Assembly (NCBI GenBank): GCA_913061265.1
Contig: CAJXVS010000001.1
Coordinates: forward strand, 248,001-312,000
Reading direction: 5' to 3'
Length of the DNA stretch: 64,000 nt
Source of the DNA: an uncultured Halobacteriovorax sp.
GTDB taxonomy: Bacteria; Bdellovibrionota; Bacteriovoracia; Bacteriovoracales; Bacteriovoracaceae
The position numbers were made by a program, and so were the translations under genes. The notes below the pieces were generated by a model. It did not search any database. It was not told where the DNA came from and worked only from the letters and a program-made list of their open reading frames with translations. Shown piece by piece: positions 55,575-64,000 of this stretch (its first letter is position 1; each line of letters opens with the position of its first letter).

Positions 55575-57764
55575 TTATTTGTGGTGAAGCATCTCGTAGT
55601 ACTTAGGTAGAGTCCAAATATTATCTGGAACCAGGGCCTCAAGATCAGCGCATAATGCTCCTAGCTCTTCTGATTTAGGAAATAGAGTAGAGGCAATTTC
55701 CTCTGCTCGATCTTGTTCATCATGAGTCAAGCTTTCTATACTCATCTTAAAAACATTAAGCTGAGTAGCGAGGCATTCCATAGTAAAGTTAAGGTTTTCG
55801 TAGAGCTTAACTTCAACGGTACACTCAAGACCTATTGCTTTTTGATTAGCGATAACAGTCCCTAGCTTTAATTTATAATCAATGGCCGAAGGAATAACGT
55901 TTTGGTTAATCAAGTCGATCAATGCGCTAAATTCAATCTCTCTTAGAGTAATATAACGCTCCAAAAGGACGTTGTAGCGCATATCAAGTTCGTTAGGCGA
56001 CATAACTCCTGCCTCTGTTAAAAAAGACATTTGTTTCTTATCGGCCATCACTTTTAAAGCGTCAGCGGTTGTTTTTAAATTAAGAAGACCTCTTTTTGCG
56101 GCTTCTTCTACCCAATCATCTGAATATCCATCTCCGTTAAAGATACAGCTCTCTGAAGTTGTGGCCCATTTCTTTGTGATATTAAAAAGAGCGTCGTCAA
56201 TAGACTTTCCAGCGGCTAAGTCTTTTTCAAGAAGCTCACAAGACTCTTTCATCACTTCAGTAACCGCTCCATTAAGAACTGCCACAGGAAAACTAACAGA
56301 GGCAGCAGAGCCGACGGCCCTGAACTCAAACTTATTCCCTGTAAAAGCAAAGGGTGATGTTCTGTTTCTATCAGTATTGTCTTTTAAAAGATTAAATAAT
56401 TGATTGGCCCCAAGGTCGATCGTGCTATCACCTGAAGGCTTAAATGTTTTTCCATCTCTAATAGAATCAAAGATTGCGTTAATAGTATCACCAAGAAAAA
56501 CAGAGATGATCGAAGGAGGTGCTTCGTTAGCCCCAAGTCTATGATCATTTCCAGCAGAAGCAATAGCGGCTCTTAATGGGCCTGCGTGACGGCTAACCGC
56601 TTCGCAAATAATGGCGATAGTAGCGAGGAATCTATTATTTTGATGAGGCTCATTTCCGGGTTCAAGCATATTGATGCCTGTATCAGAGGCCATAGACCAG
56701 TTCACATGCTTTCCAGATCCATTGATTCCCGCAAATGGCTTTTCATGAAGAAGAGCTACGAATTCATGTTTCGCTGCGATCTCTTTAATCATGGCCATGA
56801 TCAATTGATTATTATCTGAAGCCACGTTGGCCTCTTTAAAGATAGGAGCTAGTTCGAATTGCCCAGGGGCCACTTCGTTGTGTCTTGTCTTAGAAGGAAT
56901 CCCAAGGCGGTGAAGTTCTTGATCGAGTTCTTGCATAAAGCTCATCACTCTTGTTGGAATGATACCAAAGTAATGATCATCTAATTGCTGATGCTTTGAA
57001 GCGGCTTTTCCAAAGAGAGTTCTTCCCGTTTGCACAAGGTCAGGTCTGGCATAATAGTAAGACTTATCAATAAGAAAATACTCTTGCTCACAACCACAAG
57101 TAATCGTGACGTCATTTACTTCGTTATGCCCTGCAAGCTTTAAAAACCTTGTCGCTACCTCATTAAGTCTCGTTATTGATCTAAGTAGAGGTGTTTTCAT
57201 ATCAAGGGCGTCGCCCGTATAAGAAACAAATGCTGTTGGAATACAAAGAGTTGTTCCATTAGGTGTTTCTTCTAAAAACATTGGAGAACTAAGATCCCAA
57301 GAAGTATAACCTCTCGCTTCGAAAGTTGACCTTGATCCACCATTAGGAAAAGAAGAAGCATCAGGTTCCCCTTGAATCAATTGAGAAGGAGATAAGCGTT
57401 CAATTGGTTTTCCATTCTTAAGGTCTAAGAATGAATCTTGCTTCTCAGCTGTCCCGCCTGTTAAAGGCTGGAACCAGTGACAAAAATGAGTGGCGCCATT
57501 TGCTATGGCCCAGTTTGTAACAGCATTTGCAATAACTTCGATAGATTCAGGAGTAAGACTCTTTCCACCCCTTGAGCTCTCTAGAACTGCTTTTTTTATA
57601 GCAGGAGGAACAGAATCGCTTTCTTGAATATCAAAGACCAATTCTCCGTAGTACTCGCTTATCTTTTTGTAGTTTCCATCATCATTTATAGGGCGATCGA
57701 TGAATTGAACCTCTCTATGGATGGCGATATGCCGAGCATTGTCTCTTGTTTCTACAGTGGCCAT
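55575..57764 (-). CDS. glnN: Glutamine synthetase type III
   Basis: A 729-aa protein with the length and layout of GSIII (GlnN), which condenses ammonia and glutamate. Recognisable segments are THFCHWFQPLTGGTAEKQD (about 95-115), CGCEQEYFLID, NEVAPGQFELAP, INGSGKHVNWS and the GNDHRLGANEAPPS block (about 405-420) of the active site. A C-terminal helical extension follows. AGGAG supports the start. GSIII occurs in Bacteroidetes, cyanobacteria and scattered proteobacteria. Confidence 0.95.
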   Translation of the reverse strand: MATVETRDNARHIAIHREVQFIDRPINDDGNYKKISEYYGELVFDIQESDSVPPAIKKAVLESSRGGKSLTPESIEVIANAVTNWAIANGATHFCHWFQPLTGGTAEKQDSFLDLKNGKPIERLSPSQLIQGEPDASSFPNGGSRSTFEARGYTSWDLSSPMFLEETPNGTTLCIPTAFVSYTGDALDMKTPLLRSITRLNEVATRFLKLAGHNEVNDVTITCGCEQEYFLIDKSYYYARPDLVQTGRTLFGKAASKHQQLDDHYFGIIPTRVMSFMQELDQELHRLGIPSKTRHNEVAPGQFELAPIFKEANVASDNNQLIMAMIKEIAAKHEFVALLHEKPFAGINGSGKHVNWSMASDTGINMLEPGNEPHQNNRFLATIAIICEAVSRHAGPLRAAIASAGNDHRLGANEAPPSIISVFLGDTINAIFDSIRDGKTFKPSGDSTIDLGANQLFNLLKDNTDRNRTSPFAFTGNKFEFRAVGSAASVSFPVAVLNGAVTEVMKESCELLEKDLAAGKSIDDALFNITKKWATTSESCIFNGDGYSDDWVEEAAKRGLLNLKTTADALKVMADKKQMSFLTEAGVMSPNELDMRYNVLLERYITLREIEFSALIDLINQNVIPSAIDYKLKLGTVIANQKAIGLECTVEVKLYENLNFTMECLATQLNVFKMSIESLTHDEQDRAEEIASTLFPKSEELGALCADLEALVPDNIWTLPKYYEMLHHK

Positions 57765-57861
57765 GGAATCTCCTGATACCTAGTAAGTTATTAATAATAG
57801 AAATTTTAATCCTTTACGAGAAGGAATGTCCATGACTTTAAACTAATAAAATGCATTAGAT

Positions 57862-58017
57862 TTACTTATACTTAGAGGTCTTAATTGGAGATGGATTATG
57901 GAGAAGATCAGCGGTCTGAGACTCACTTGCACTGATTCTTCCCATACAAAGAAGAGTTACAGCAAAGATGAAAAAAATAAGCTTGGCCATAAGGGCCTGT
58001 ACTTCGTGGGGATACAT
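57862..58017 (-). CDS. Short secreted peptide, 51 aa
   Basis: A short frame in the 323-bp gap between the 191-aa secreted gene and glnN. It contains a good Sec signal (MAKLIFFIFAVTLLC onward, ending ISASES) and a polar mature part of about 20 residues. GGAGG lies a few bases before the ATG at 58017; an internal ATG at 57990 would start directly on the signal peptide. I recognise no family. The frame remains open upstream of the ATG to a TAG just past the preceding gene. The rest of the gap (57765-57861) shows nothing clear. Confidence 0.45.
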   Translation of the reverse strand: MYPHEVQALMAKLIFFIFAVTLLCMGRISASESQTADLLHNPSPIKTSKYK

Positions 58018-58086
58018 CCCGCCTCCATAAAAAGTTTCTCGATATTCTCTTAGAAACTCTTGATCGACAACACCAACCTAAAAAAT

Positions 58087-58662
58087 TTACTCGCCTTTAT
58101 TAATATAGACTTTAAACTTCAAACTATTACCGGCTCTATTGAGTGAGTAGTCAGCTGTTTGAGTTGTCCCTTCAGAAACTCTGAAAGTTGATTCAAGCCT
58201 ATTATAAAATGAATCACGAATGATAAGACTAGTTTCTTGGCTATAAAAAGTGACTTCACTCAGCTTAAACCTACAGGCATTGAAGTAATCAATGGCCGGA
58301 ATCTGAGTCCCTTCAAAGTTAACTCCCCTAGGGTAATACCCAAGAACTTTTTCTTGAAGTCTAAGTTGAACATCTAGATCTAGAGAAAAGGTCATATGGA
58401 AGTTTGATACTGTAACTGCATAAAGATAAAAAGCATGTGGATAACGAGTTGTCCCATCAGGCATTGCCACTTCACTATAACAGTAGGGAGGCGCGAACTT
58501 TGAGGCCTCAAGCCTAACATGTATACTAACTCTTTCATTGTTCTTAGCCGTCTTACCTTCCATTGAAATAATTGGAAGTCTGGTCGTTGCTGAGAACGCA
58601 AAACTAGAGATAAGTACTGAAAACAAAAGGAAAATTTTGTAAGTCGCGTGAGGCTTTGTCAT
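58087..58662 (-). CDS. Secreted hypothetical protein, 191 aa
   Basis: A signal peptide (about 1-24, ending FAFSA) precedes a beta-rich domain with two Cys (PPYCYSEV, FNACRFK) that could form a disulphide. I recognise no family. A TATATC element lies eight bases before the ATG, with only a weak AGG in between. Proteins of this kind in the window are probably periplasmic. Confidence 0.65.
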   Translation of the reverse strand: MTKPHATYKIFLLFSVLISSFAFSATTRLPIISMEGKTAKNNERVSIHVRLEASKFAPPYCYSEVAMPDGTTRYPHAFYLYAVTVSNFHMTFSLDLDVQLRLQEKVLGYYPRGVNFEGTQIPAIDYFNACRFKLSEVTFYSQETSLIIRDSFYNRLESTFRVSEGTTQTADYSLNRAGNSLKFKVYINKGE

Positions 58663-58711
58663 AGGGCCTAGATATATCCTGATGCATTCGATTCATCAAG
58701 AAAGAACTCTC

Positions 58712-60205
58712 TTAGGCCGTCTTCTTAAAGTTCTCTAAGTACGAGGAAACATATGAAATGATGATATTTCGCTGCTCGTCATCAAGGCTTTGGAACTGAA
58801 GTCCAATACCGCAGGGCTTCTCATGACTAAAGTTCCTCATGATGACGGGGGCGACTAAGTCTTGAGAGAGGGTTCCGGAGTTGATCCTAAGAGTCGCCGT
58901 TCCTCCTTTGTTCATTATATCTAGGTCTAACTTAGGAAGCTCCATAAAGGATCCTCCCACGGAAAGACTGGTGCAAAAGCCAGTGATCTCTTGCCCATCA
59001 ATTTCAATGGTGGCCGCCCCATGAAAAGGAGCCCTGTAGTCTGATCTATTCACAAAATAGCGGAAGACTTCAGATCCATTAATATTTTCAGTATGAGTGA
59101 TAATATTTGCGGTCAGTTCATAATCCTGCCCAACAGAGTTCCAAAAGGCATCTGTTTTCTTTTTGACCGGCGTATCTAGATTGATCTTTCCATACTTTTG
59201 AAGTGACTTCATATCATGAAAGCTAAAAGGCCCTTTAACTTCCCCAGCTGTTTCAATATACCAATGAGGGCTATTATCAATTTCAAAAGAATCTCCTATG
59301 AGAACATTAAGCTCCCTAGCCTCTTTATTAGACTGAGTCTTCTTATAGTTCTCTAGGTTTTGAATATTGATCTTATCTTTTTTACGAAGGTCTTTTAGTT
59401 TTAAGATGCCTTGGTTAAGTTTTGAGACATTAGTTTCAAAACTATCAGCTCGTTTCTTCTCGGTCTTCACATAATTTTTATAGATTTCTTGTTTCTTTAA
59501 GAGACGATCCTTTTCTTCACGAAAACTTGATAACTCATATTTAAGAGAGGCCACTTCTTCGTTCACCTGACGAAAACTTTCTTCTCGTTCGTTTAACTCT
59601 TCAATTAAGGCAGCTTGTTTTTCATCAAGCTCATTTTTAATTAAAAAGAGCTCATCCTTCATAAGAAGGAGGTCTTCGACCTGAGCTTCAAGGTTTTCCA
59701 TTTGATCTATCAACTTATTTTTTTCTGCTTGTTCGTTATTAAACTCTAGCTCTAATGTTTGATAAGTCCCCTTAAGCTCCTCGAGTTCTTCCTTGGTTTC
59801 TATATGACTATCTACGCCCTTTAAGAAGTCCTCTTCTAAGGCCTTACGAGTAGTCTTTAAAACATTAATCACTGAAGTTTTTTCTTGAAGAGAGGCTCTA
59901 AGGTCCTCAATCGTTATTCTAAGTTTTTGAGCTTCTTTGGAGCTTACCCCTACTGAAGGCGCCATTGGTGGATTAAAACTTGGCTTCTCAAAAACCGCCT
60001 TATCAAAAAAGAGTGGCAGCTTAAAGAGGCTTTCATTTTCACTTGGTGTAATCCAGACTCTTGCTTCGATATCAAAGATATAGTCCTGTGGATGAAACGC
60101 ACCAATCTCCATAAGATTCTCTACGGCCATTTGATCAAAGGCCTTAAGCATCTTTCCCGCTAAACGTAGAATGTACTTTTCTTGTTTATAGTCCATATTT
60201 TCCAA
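58712..60205 (-). CDS. Coiled-coil protein with GYF_2-like and PilZ domains
   Basis: A 497-aa protein: a short N-terminal region, a long coiled coil (about 85-300), a GYF_2-like domain (about 312-365; WYIETAGEVKGPFSFHDM) and a C-terminal PilZ domain (about 385-490). The PilZ Arg motif RSDYR is intact, while the second motif reads SLSVGG, lacking the usual leading Asp/Asn, so c-di-GMP binding is plausible but not assured. TTG 60205 and ATG 60196 are both possible starts, each with a GGA/GGAG element. The gene is divergent from an FHA coiled-coil gene. Confidence 0.8.
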   Translation of the reverse strand: MENMDYKQEKYILRLAGKMLKAFDQMAVENLMEIGAFHPQDYIFDIEARVWITPSENESLFKLPLFFDKAVFEKPSFNPPMAPSVGVSSKEAQKLRITIEDLRASLQEKTSVINVLKTTRKALEEDFLKGVDSHIETKEELEELKGTYQTLELEFNNEQAEKNKLIDQMENLEAQVEDLLLMKDELFLIKNELDEKQAALIEELNEREESFRQVNEEVASLKYELSSFREEKDRLLKKQEIYKNYVKTEKKRADSFETNVSKLNQGILKLKDLRKKDKINIQNLENYKKTQSNKEARELNVLIGDSFEIDNSPHWYIETAGEVKGPFSFHDMKSLQKYGKINLDTPVKKKTDAFWNSVGQDYELTANIITHTENINGSEVFRYFVNRSDYRAPFHGAATIEIDGQEITGFCTSLSVGGSFMELPKLDLDIMNKGGTATLRINSGTLSQDLVAPVIMRNFSHEKPCGIGLQFQSLDDEQRNIIISYVSSYLENFKKTA

Positions 60206-60296
60206 AGCACTCCACTCAACTATTCGGTTTAATACCTTAAAATCTTTAGCCAGACTAAGGAATGGAGTAATCTTTTTAGGCCTATAAAATTAGGTA

Positions 60297-60325
60297 TTTA
60301 TACAAATGTATCCATAGTCTATAAT
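60297..60325 (+). promoter_or_regulatory. Promoter giving a leaderless FHA mRNA
   Basis: TTTATA (60297-60302), a 17-bp spacer and a perfect TATAAT (60320-60325) precede the ATG at 60333 by seven bases. An upstream in-frame ATG at 60324 overlaps the -10 box itself and so cannot be in the mRNA. No Shine-Dalgarno sequence exists. Confidence 0.65.
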
Positions 60326-60332
60326 GATTTTT

Positions 60333-61058
60333 ATGAGTGATTCTGAATCAACAGTTAAACCTTGGTCACATTTTTATTGGGATATCTATGGCAATAAATT
60401 TTGGCCCTTCGATGAAGATGTCATCGTTTGCGGGAGAAATGACGGTCATTTTCAATATGAAGATAGTGAGCTCTCTGGTTCTCATTGCCAGTTTAGTATC
60501 GAAGAGAATATTTGCTATATTACTGACCTCGAAAGTAGAAATGGGACTTACTTAAATCAGAAACCTCTTCCTAAGGCTGAAGCTACTGCCCTTAAATGCT
60601 TTGATGTCATAATCTTTGGCAGCCAGATCATCATCTATATGGATGAAAATATCTTTAAGGTTAAAACCAGAGATGACATCAATCAGTCTATAGATAAGAA
60701 TATTGAAAATGAAAATATCTACAACGAAATAAAAAATAAGACTCTTGTCTTCATGAGAAGCCACCACCCTAGGCTTGTCATTGGTAAAAAGATTCAAGTC
60801 CTCGAACAAAAGATTGCGAGTGCCTATAATATCAAAGAAGAAAAGCTTTCTAAGTATGATGAAAAAGCTAAAGAGATAGAAGACTTGGCCAATCAGCATT
60901 TAAAGAAGGTTGAGCTACTTAAAGAGAAGATTAAGTACATCTTAACTGAAAAAGAAAAGCTTACGGCAAAGATTGACCCTCAGATTGAAGCTCTTCTTAA
61001 ACAACGTGAAGAGCTTGGAGATGATTTAGACTCTTTTGAAGAAGCTACGACCGTATAG
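60333..61058 (+). CDS. FHA-domain protein with C-terminal coiled coil
   Basis: The reading frame opens with an ATG at 60324, but that codon lies within the -10 box, so ATG 60333 is the probable start (241 aa). An FHA domain (about 20-100) has CGRNDGHFQYEDSELSGSHC and DLESRNGTYLN, with Arg, Ser, His and Asn of the phosphothreonine pocket. A Lys/Glu-rich coiled coil (about 145-235) follows. It should bind Thr-phosphorylated partners and oligomerise. It is divergent from the PilZ/GYF coiled-coil gene, and the two may function together. It overlaps the convergent methyltransferase by 14 bp. Confidence 0.85.
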   Translation: MSDSESTVKPWSHFYWDIYGNKFWPFDEDVIVCGRNDGHFQYEDSELSGSHCQFSIEENICYITDLESRNGTYLNQKPLPKAEATALKCFDVIIFGSQIIIYMDENIFKVKTRDDINQSIDKNIENENIYNEIKNKTLVFMRSHHPRLVIGKKIQVLEQKIASAYNIKEEKLSKYDEKAKEIEDLANQHLKKVELLKEKIKYILTEKEKLTAKIDPQIEALLKQREELGDDLDSFEEATTV

Positions 61059-61827
61059 CCATTGCACATATAAACTGAGGGAAGTATTTGTTCAAAGCTT
61101 CCGTTTCATCATCCCAATAGTCCTCAAAAAGCCCCGAGAGTAAGAACCCGCGTTTTAAGAGATCCCCAATTTGCGTTTGTAAGCTATGACCAAACTCAAG
61201 TGGGTTCTCATTAGCGAGGAACTTCTTCTTCTCTTCTTCGCTTAGACTATCGAGGTCTGAGTAAGGCTGAGAGTATTTTAAATGAAACTTACCTTGAAAA
61301 TTAGCGAGGTCATAATCAAAGAGATGACTAACAGGATTATTAAACCCCCAGATAAGTTTTCCACCTGGCTTTAAAACTCTTTGGCATTCATCCCAAACGG
61401 GATTTAGGTCTTCAAAGAAGCAGTTTGAAACGGGGTTTAAGATAAGATCAATGGACTCATCTTCAAGCATGGAAAGATCCGAGGCAGGAGTTTCTATGGT
61501 TCTAATTTCAAGTTTATATTTTTCAGAGGCCTTACGGTCTTGCTCTAATTGCTTTGGAGAAAGATCAGCAATAATAACCTTTGCCCCCGCGGCAGCAAGG
61601 AGTGGTCCTTGTTGACCTCCCCCACTAGCAAGCCCAAGAACAACTTTACCAGATATATCTCCAAGCCAATCTTTCGGAAGACTCTTAGTAGGAGTCATGA
61701 TGATATCAGGATTTCCTTGGCGGGCTTTTTCAATAGGCCCTTCTTCAACTATCGTTGACCAACGAATCCCCATTTCAACATTTAGATCCCAGGCCTTCTT
61801 GTTATGGGCCTTTACATCTTTACTCAT
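61045..61827 (-). CDS. Class I SAM-dependent methyltransferase
   Basis: A 260-aa methyltransferase. Motif I is in VVLGLASGGGQQGP (about 58-71), motif II is the acidic VIIADLSPKQL, and LILNPVSNCFFEDL and RVLKPGGKLIWGF complete a UbiE-like fold. The substrate is unknown; similar proteins are annotated as generic small-molecule methyltransferases. The start overlaps the stop of the M61 peptidase gene by 4 bp, so the two are coupled. Confidence 0.85.
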   Translation of the reverse strand: MSKDVKAHNKKAWDLNVEMGIRWSTIVEEGPIEKARQGNPDIIMTPTKSLPKDWLGDISGKVVLGLASGGGQQGPLLAAAGAKVIIADLSPKQLEQDRKASEKYKLEIRTIETPASDLSMLEDESIDLILNPVSNCFFEDLNPVWDECQRVLKPGGKLIWGFNNPVSHLFDYDLANFQGKFHLKYSQPYSDLDSLSEEEKKKFLANENPLEFGHSLQTQIGDLLKRGFLLSGLFEDYWDDETEALNKYFPQFICAMAIRS

Positions 61828-63545
61828 CTTTTTAATGTGGCGTCTGCCACTTTTGAATCAGTCACTTTTATATTCTTAATGACTCTAGGTGCACTACTCG
61901 GAATGACTTCAAGGTTAACTAAAGTCTCTAGACGATTCACTGTGACCATATAGGGCTTATCTTTAAAGAGGTATTTCTCATGTTCATTAAAGTTATCTTT
62001 TAGAATTCTCATCTTATTAATGGCAATGATCTCATCCCCAGCATTAAGCCCGGCTTTATAAGCAGGTCCATCGAGGGCCACATCTTTAATCACTACTCTA
62101 TCACCTAAGAAGTCAGGACGAAGGCCGAGCCAAGGTTTCTCTTTAGTATCATACTCAATCTCAAAACCCGCTCCCTTAAAGAGACCATCGAGGTCGAGTT
62201 CTTCAGTTGTCTGAACCCATGTTTGAAATTTCCCAAGGACTTCCTCTCCAGCAATTTCTTTTACCATGGAGAAGACTTCACTTGCTTCAAGCCCTACTTC
62301 AGGCCTATCGAGGTAGGATTTCCAAAGAAGGTTAAGGAGGTCATCAATCTTTTTACCTTCCTTAACAAATAGAGCGTTCAAGCACCAAAAGACAATGCCA
62401 CCTTTATTATAATAACTCACTGATGAGTTTAAAGAGTTCTCGTCTGGGCGGTAGAGTTTTATCCATGCATTGAACGATGAATCTTCTAAGCTATGAAACT
62501 TTCTACCAGGAGTAGCTAGGTATCTATTAAGATTCTCTTTTTGCATCTCTAAGTATTCTTCCATGGTGCAAAGCCCGCACCTTAAGATAAAGACTTCGTC
62601 CATAAAAGAAGTTAGTCCTTCAGTAAGCCAGTGCATCTTCGTATAGTTTTCATTTAAATAATCAAAAGGTCCAAGTTCTCTAGGACGGATTCTCTTAACA
62701 TTCCAAGTATGAAAGTACTCGTGTGCCACAAGCGCCAACCATTGAAGGTAGGTCTTTCTATTTTGCATGGCCATGGCGCTAAATTGAAGAGCCGTAGAGT
62801 TTAGATGCTCTAGCCCTCCAAACTTTCCAGGAACAAAATGAGTGATAAAAGTATAATTATCATAAGGGATTGAAGAAAAGGTTGAACTGACTTCTTTTAC
62901 AATAACTTCAATGTCTTTTTTTAAGTTTTCATTATGAGGAAGAAGATCTCCATACCATGCCAAGTGATGCTCCTTCCCTTCAAACATAAAGCCATCAGTT
63001 TCGTGACAGCCAATTTCTATAGGAGCGTCTATAAGGACGTCATAATTTTCAGCGCTATAGAGAAACTCTTCTCTTTTAGGTGAGATATCTTTAAGTCCCG
63101 TCGTTACCTTTGACCATGCTGGTGGAAACTTAAGGCTTAATTCAGGGTTAACTAACTCTTTATCCATGATACCCATTAGGTAACTAGGCCCATGTAAGAA
63201 AGCGTGAGAGGCATCAACATGAGAAGTTCTAACGGTCAGTTCATGACAGTAGATCTCATAAGTAATGCAAAAGTTATCATCCTTTTTATTTAAATCTGAA
63301 TTTTCAAAGTCTACGGCATAGATGCCCTTAGCGGTTTGCTCATGCTGCAGCACTTCACCATTACTGGTCTCGGCCTTAAACCATCTAATATTCCTAGAAT
63401 ATTCACGCATTAAATAAGACCCAGGGCTCCATGAAGGTAAAAAGAAATTCAATGCCTTATCAGAGGCTTCCCTTTTTCCCGTTAATTTGACCTTAACGAT
63501 ATGATTTTCAGGTGTCTCAATAGAGATAGAATAGTGGAGTTTCAT
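61824..63545 (-). CDS. M61-family glycyl aminopeptidase with PDZ domain
   Basis: A 573-aa protein: N-terminal beta domain (about 1-160), a thermolysin-like catalytic domain with HEYFHTWNVKRIRP (about 270-283) and the third zinc-ligand Glu expected in WLTEGLTSFMDE, and a C-terminal PDZ domain (about 480-560; WLGLRPDF, AGLNAGDEIIAIN). M61 enzymes prefer N-terminal Gly or Ala. No signal peptide is visible, so it is probably cytoplasmic. AAGGAA precedes the ATG. Confidence 0.92.
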   Translation of the reverse strand: MKLHYSISIETPENHIVKVKLTGKREASDKALNFFLPSWSPGSYLMREYSRNIRWFKAETSNGEVLQHEQTAKGIYAVDFENSDLNKKDDNFCITYEIYCHELTVRTSHVDASHAFLHGPSYLMGIMDKELVNPELSLKFPPAWSKVTTGLKDISPKREEFLYSAENYDVLIDAPIEIGCHETDGFMFEGKEHHLAWYGDLLPHNENLKKDIEVIVKEVSSTFSSIPYDNYTFITHFVPGKFGGLEHLNSTALQFSAMAMQNRKTYLQWLALVAHEYFHTWNVKRIRPRELGPFDYLNENYTKMHWLTEGLTSFMDEVFILRCGLCTMEEYLEMQKENLNRYLATPGRKFHSLEDSSFNAWIKLYRPDENSLNSSVSYYNKGGIVFWCLNALFVKEGKKIDDLLNLLWKSYLDRPEVGLEASEVFSMVKEIAGEEVLGKFQTWVQTTEELDLDGLFKGAGFEIEYDTKEKPWLGLRPDFLGDRVVIKDVALDGPAYKAGLNAGDEIIAINKMRILKDNFNEHEKYLFKDKPYMVTVNRLETLVNLEVIPSSAPRVIKNIKVTDSKVADATLKR

Positions 63546-63631
63546 CTAATTTCCTTATCTTTGGGCTTGCCAATTTATGCTGTTCTTGGCTACATACCCT
63601 ATTGCATTTAAACCCTAAAAATCAAGACCCT

Positions 63632-64000
63632 ATGACCGAAAGCCTCGTAAAAATAGATAAAGATAAAGTAAAAGCCCCTACTGTGGAGTTTACGGAAAAC
63701 GCCATCTCCCAGCTAAGGCTTATCTTAGAAAACGACCATACCTTAAAAGACAAGCACCTACGCCTTCTCGTGGCCACCAAGGGCTGCGATGGCTTTTCTT
63801 ACAATGTTGGGTTTACTGAACAAAACAAGGATGACTTCTTAGTCACTGTTATGAACGCACCGGACCTTAAAGTCCTTGTTGATCCTTTTGCTGCTTATTA
63901 TGGCGAAGAGATGAGCGTCGATTATATTCAAGACTTCGAAGAGAATATTGAAGGCTTCCTCGTGGTCAATCATCACCAAAAAGACTTTCACGGAAAGTTC
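63632..64000 (+). CDS. IscA/HesB-like protein lacking C-terminal Cys pair (partial)
   Basis: The frame runs off the right edge after 123 residues. The fold-defining segments of A-type Fe-S carriers are present: FTENAISQLRLIL, the KGCDGFSYNVGF region with the first Cys, and VDYIQDFEENIEGFLVVN. Where IscA/ErpA have the CGCG-S-F ending, this protein reads NHHQKDFHGKF, so both C-terminal Cys are replaced. It may bind metal differently or have lost cluster-carrier function. The ATG has no clear ribosome-binding site. Confidence 0.75.
   Translation, partial: MTESLVKIDKDKVKAPTVEFTENAISQLRLILENDHTLKDKHLRLLVATKGCDGFSYNVGFTEQNKDDFLVTVMNAPDLKVLVDPFAAYYGEEMSVDYIQDFEENIEGFLVVNHHQKDFHGKF

Overview
The window is a compact, low-GC bacterial chromosome segment (GC roughly high-30s percent by eye) with Gram-negative cell-envelope logic: lipoproteins, signal peptides, an RND tripartite pump, outer-membrane barrels, murD and a PilT-type pilus retraction ATPase. 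Three FHA proteins, a PilZ/GYF protein, an Mrp-DUF971 protein, type III glutamine synthetase, an M61-PDZ peptidase and many small secreted proteins together suggest a Bdellovibrionota/Bacteriovoracales-like or related deltaproteobacterial lineage. That placement is an inference; there is no rRNA or other direct taxonomic marker.

Layout. 1-4.2 kb: a PaaI-like thioesterase, a hypothetical gene with a leaderless-looking promoter, a DUF2914 membrane protein, an AlkC-like DNA glycosylase, and a TetR regulator followed by a small secreted protein, each preceded by a matching 18-bp palindrome. 4.2-13.3 kb: a copper module, with csoR, a Cys-rich secreted protein, TolC/CusB/CusA, a DUF3347 protein and a PQQ-type sugar dehydrogenase on the minus strand, and a c-type-heme-like lipoprotein plus a small Cys/His-rich secreted protein divergently on the plus strand. 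A CsoR-type operator lies between the two arms. 13.4-14.5 kb: an M28 aminopeptidase.

14.5-28.2 kb: the most distinctive locus, a two-gene NRPS/PKS assembly line with its own phosphopantetheinyl transferase and queE directly upstream. Reading the domains gives A-T-KS-AT-T-aminotransferase (2201 aa) followed by C-T-C-A-T-thioesterase (1860 aa). The first A domain has a proline-like and the second a glycine-like specificity code (read by eye). The logic predicts a prolyl starter extended by one malonate, transaminated to a beta-amino acyl unit, then condensed with one or two further residues and released by the thioesterase. The first C-T module has no A domain in cis.

28.2-43.7 kb: small lipoproteins, a YiiX-like papain-fold hydrolase, Fe-S carrier proteins (Nfu, Mrp), adenosine deaminase, an esterase, an FHA protein, a GCS2-type amidoligase beside an AstE-like hydrolase, a run of hairpins in front of a DksA/TraR-like regulator, and a group III truncated haemoglobin. 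43.7-64 kb: an FHA membrane protein, tgt, pilT, serC, a beta-barrel/matrixin pair, aminopeptidase P, murD, a bacterial METTL25/RRNAD1-like methyltransferase, GlnN, a divergent PilZ-GYF/FHA pair, a SAM methyltransferase, an M61 glycyl aminopeptidase and the start of an IscA-like protein that lacks the C-terminal Cys pair.

A recurring regulatory trait: several first genes have no Shine-Dalgarno and carry a -10-like hexamer 6-7 nt before the start codon, which places transcription start on or next to the initiation codon. No tRNA, rRNA, CRISPR array, insertion sequence or attachment site was recognised.
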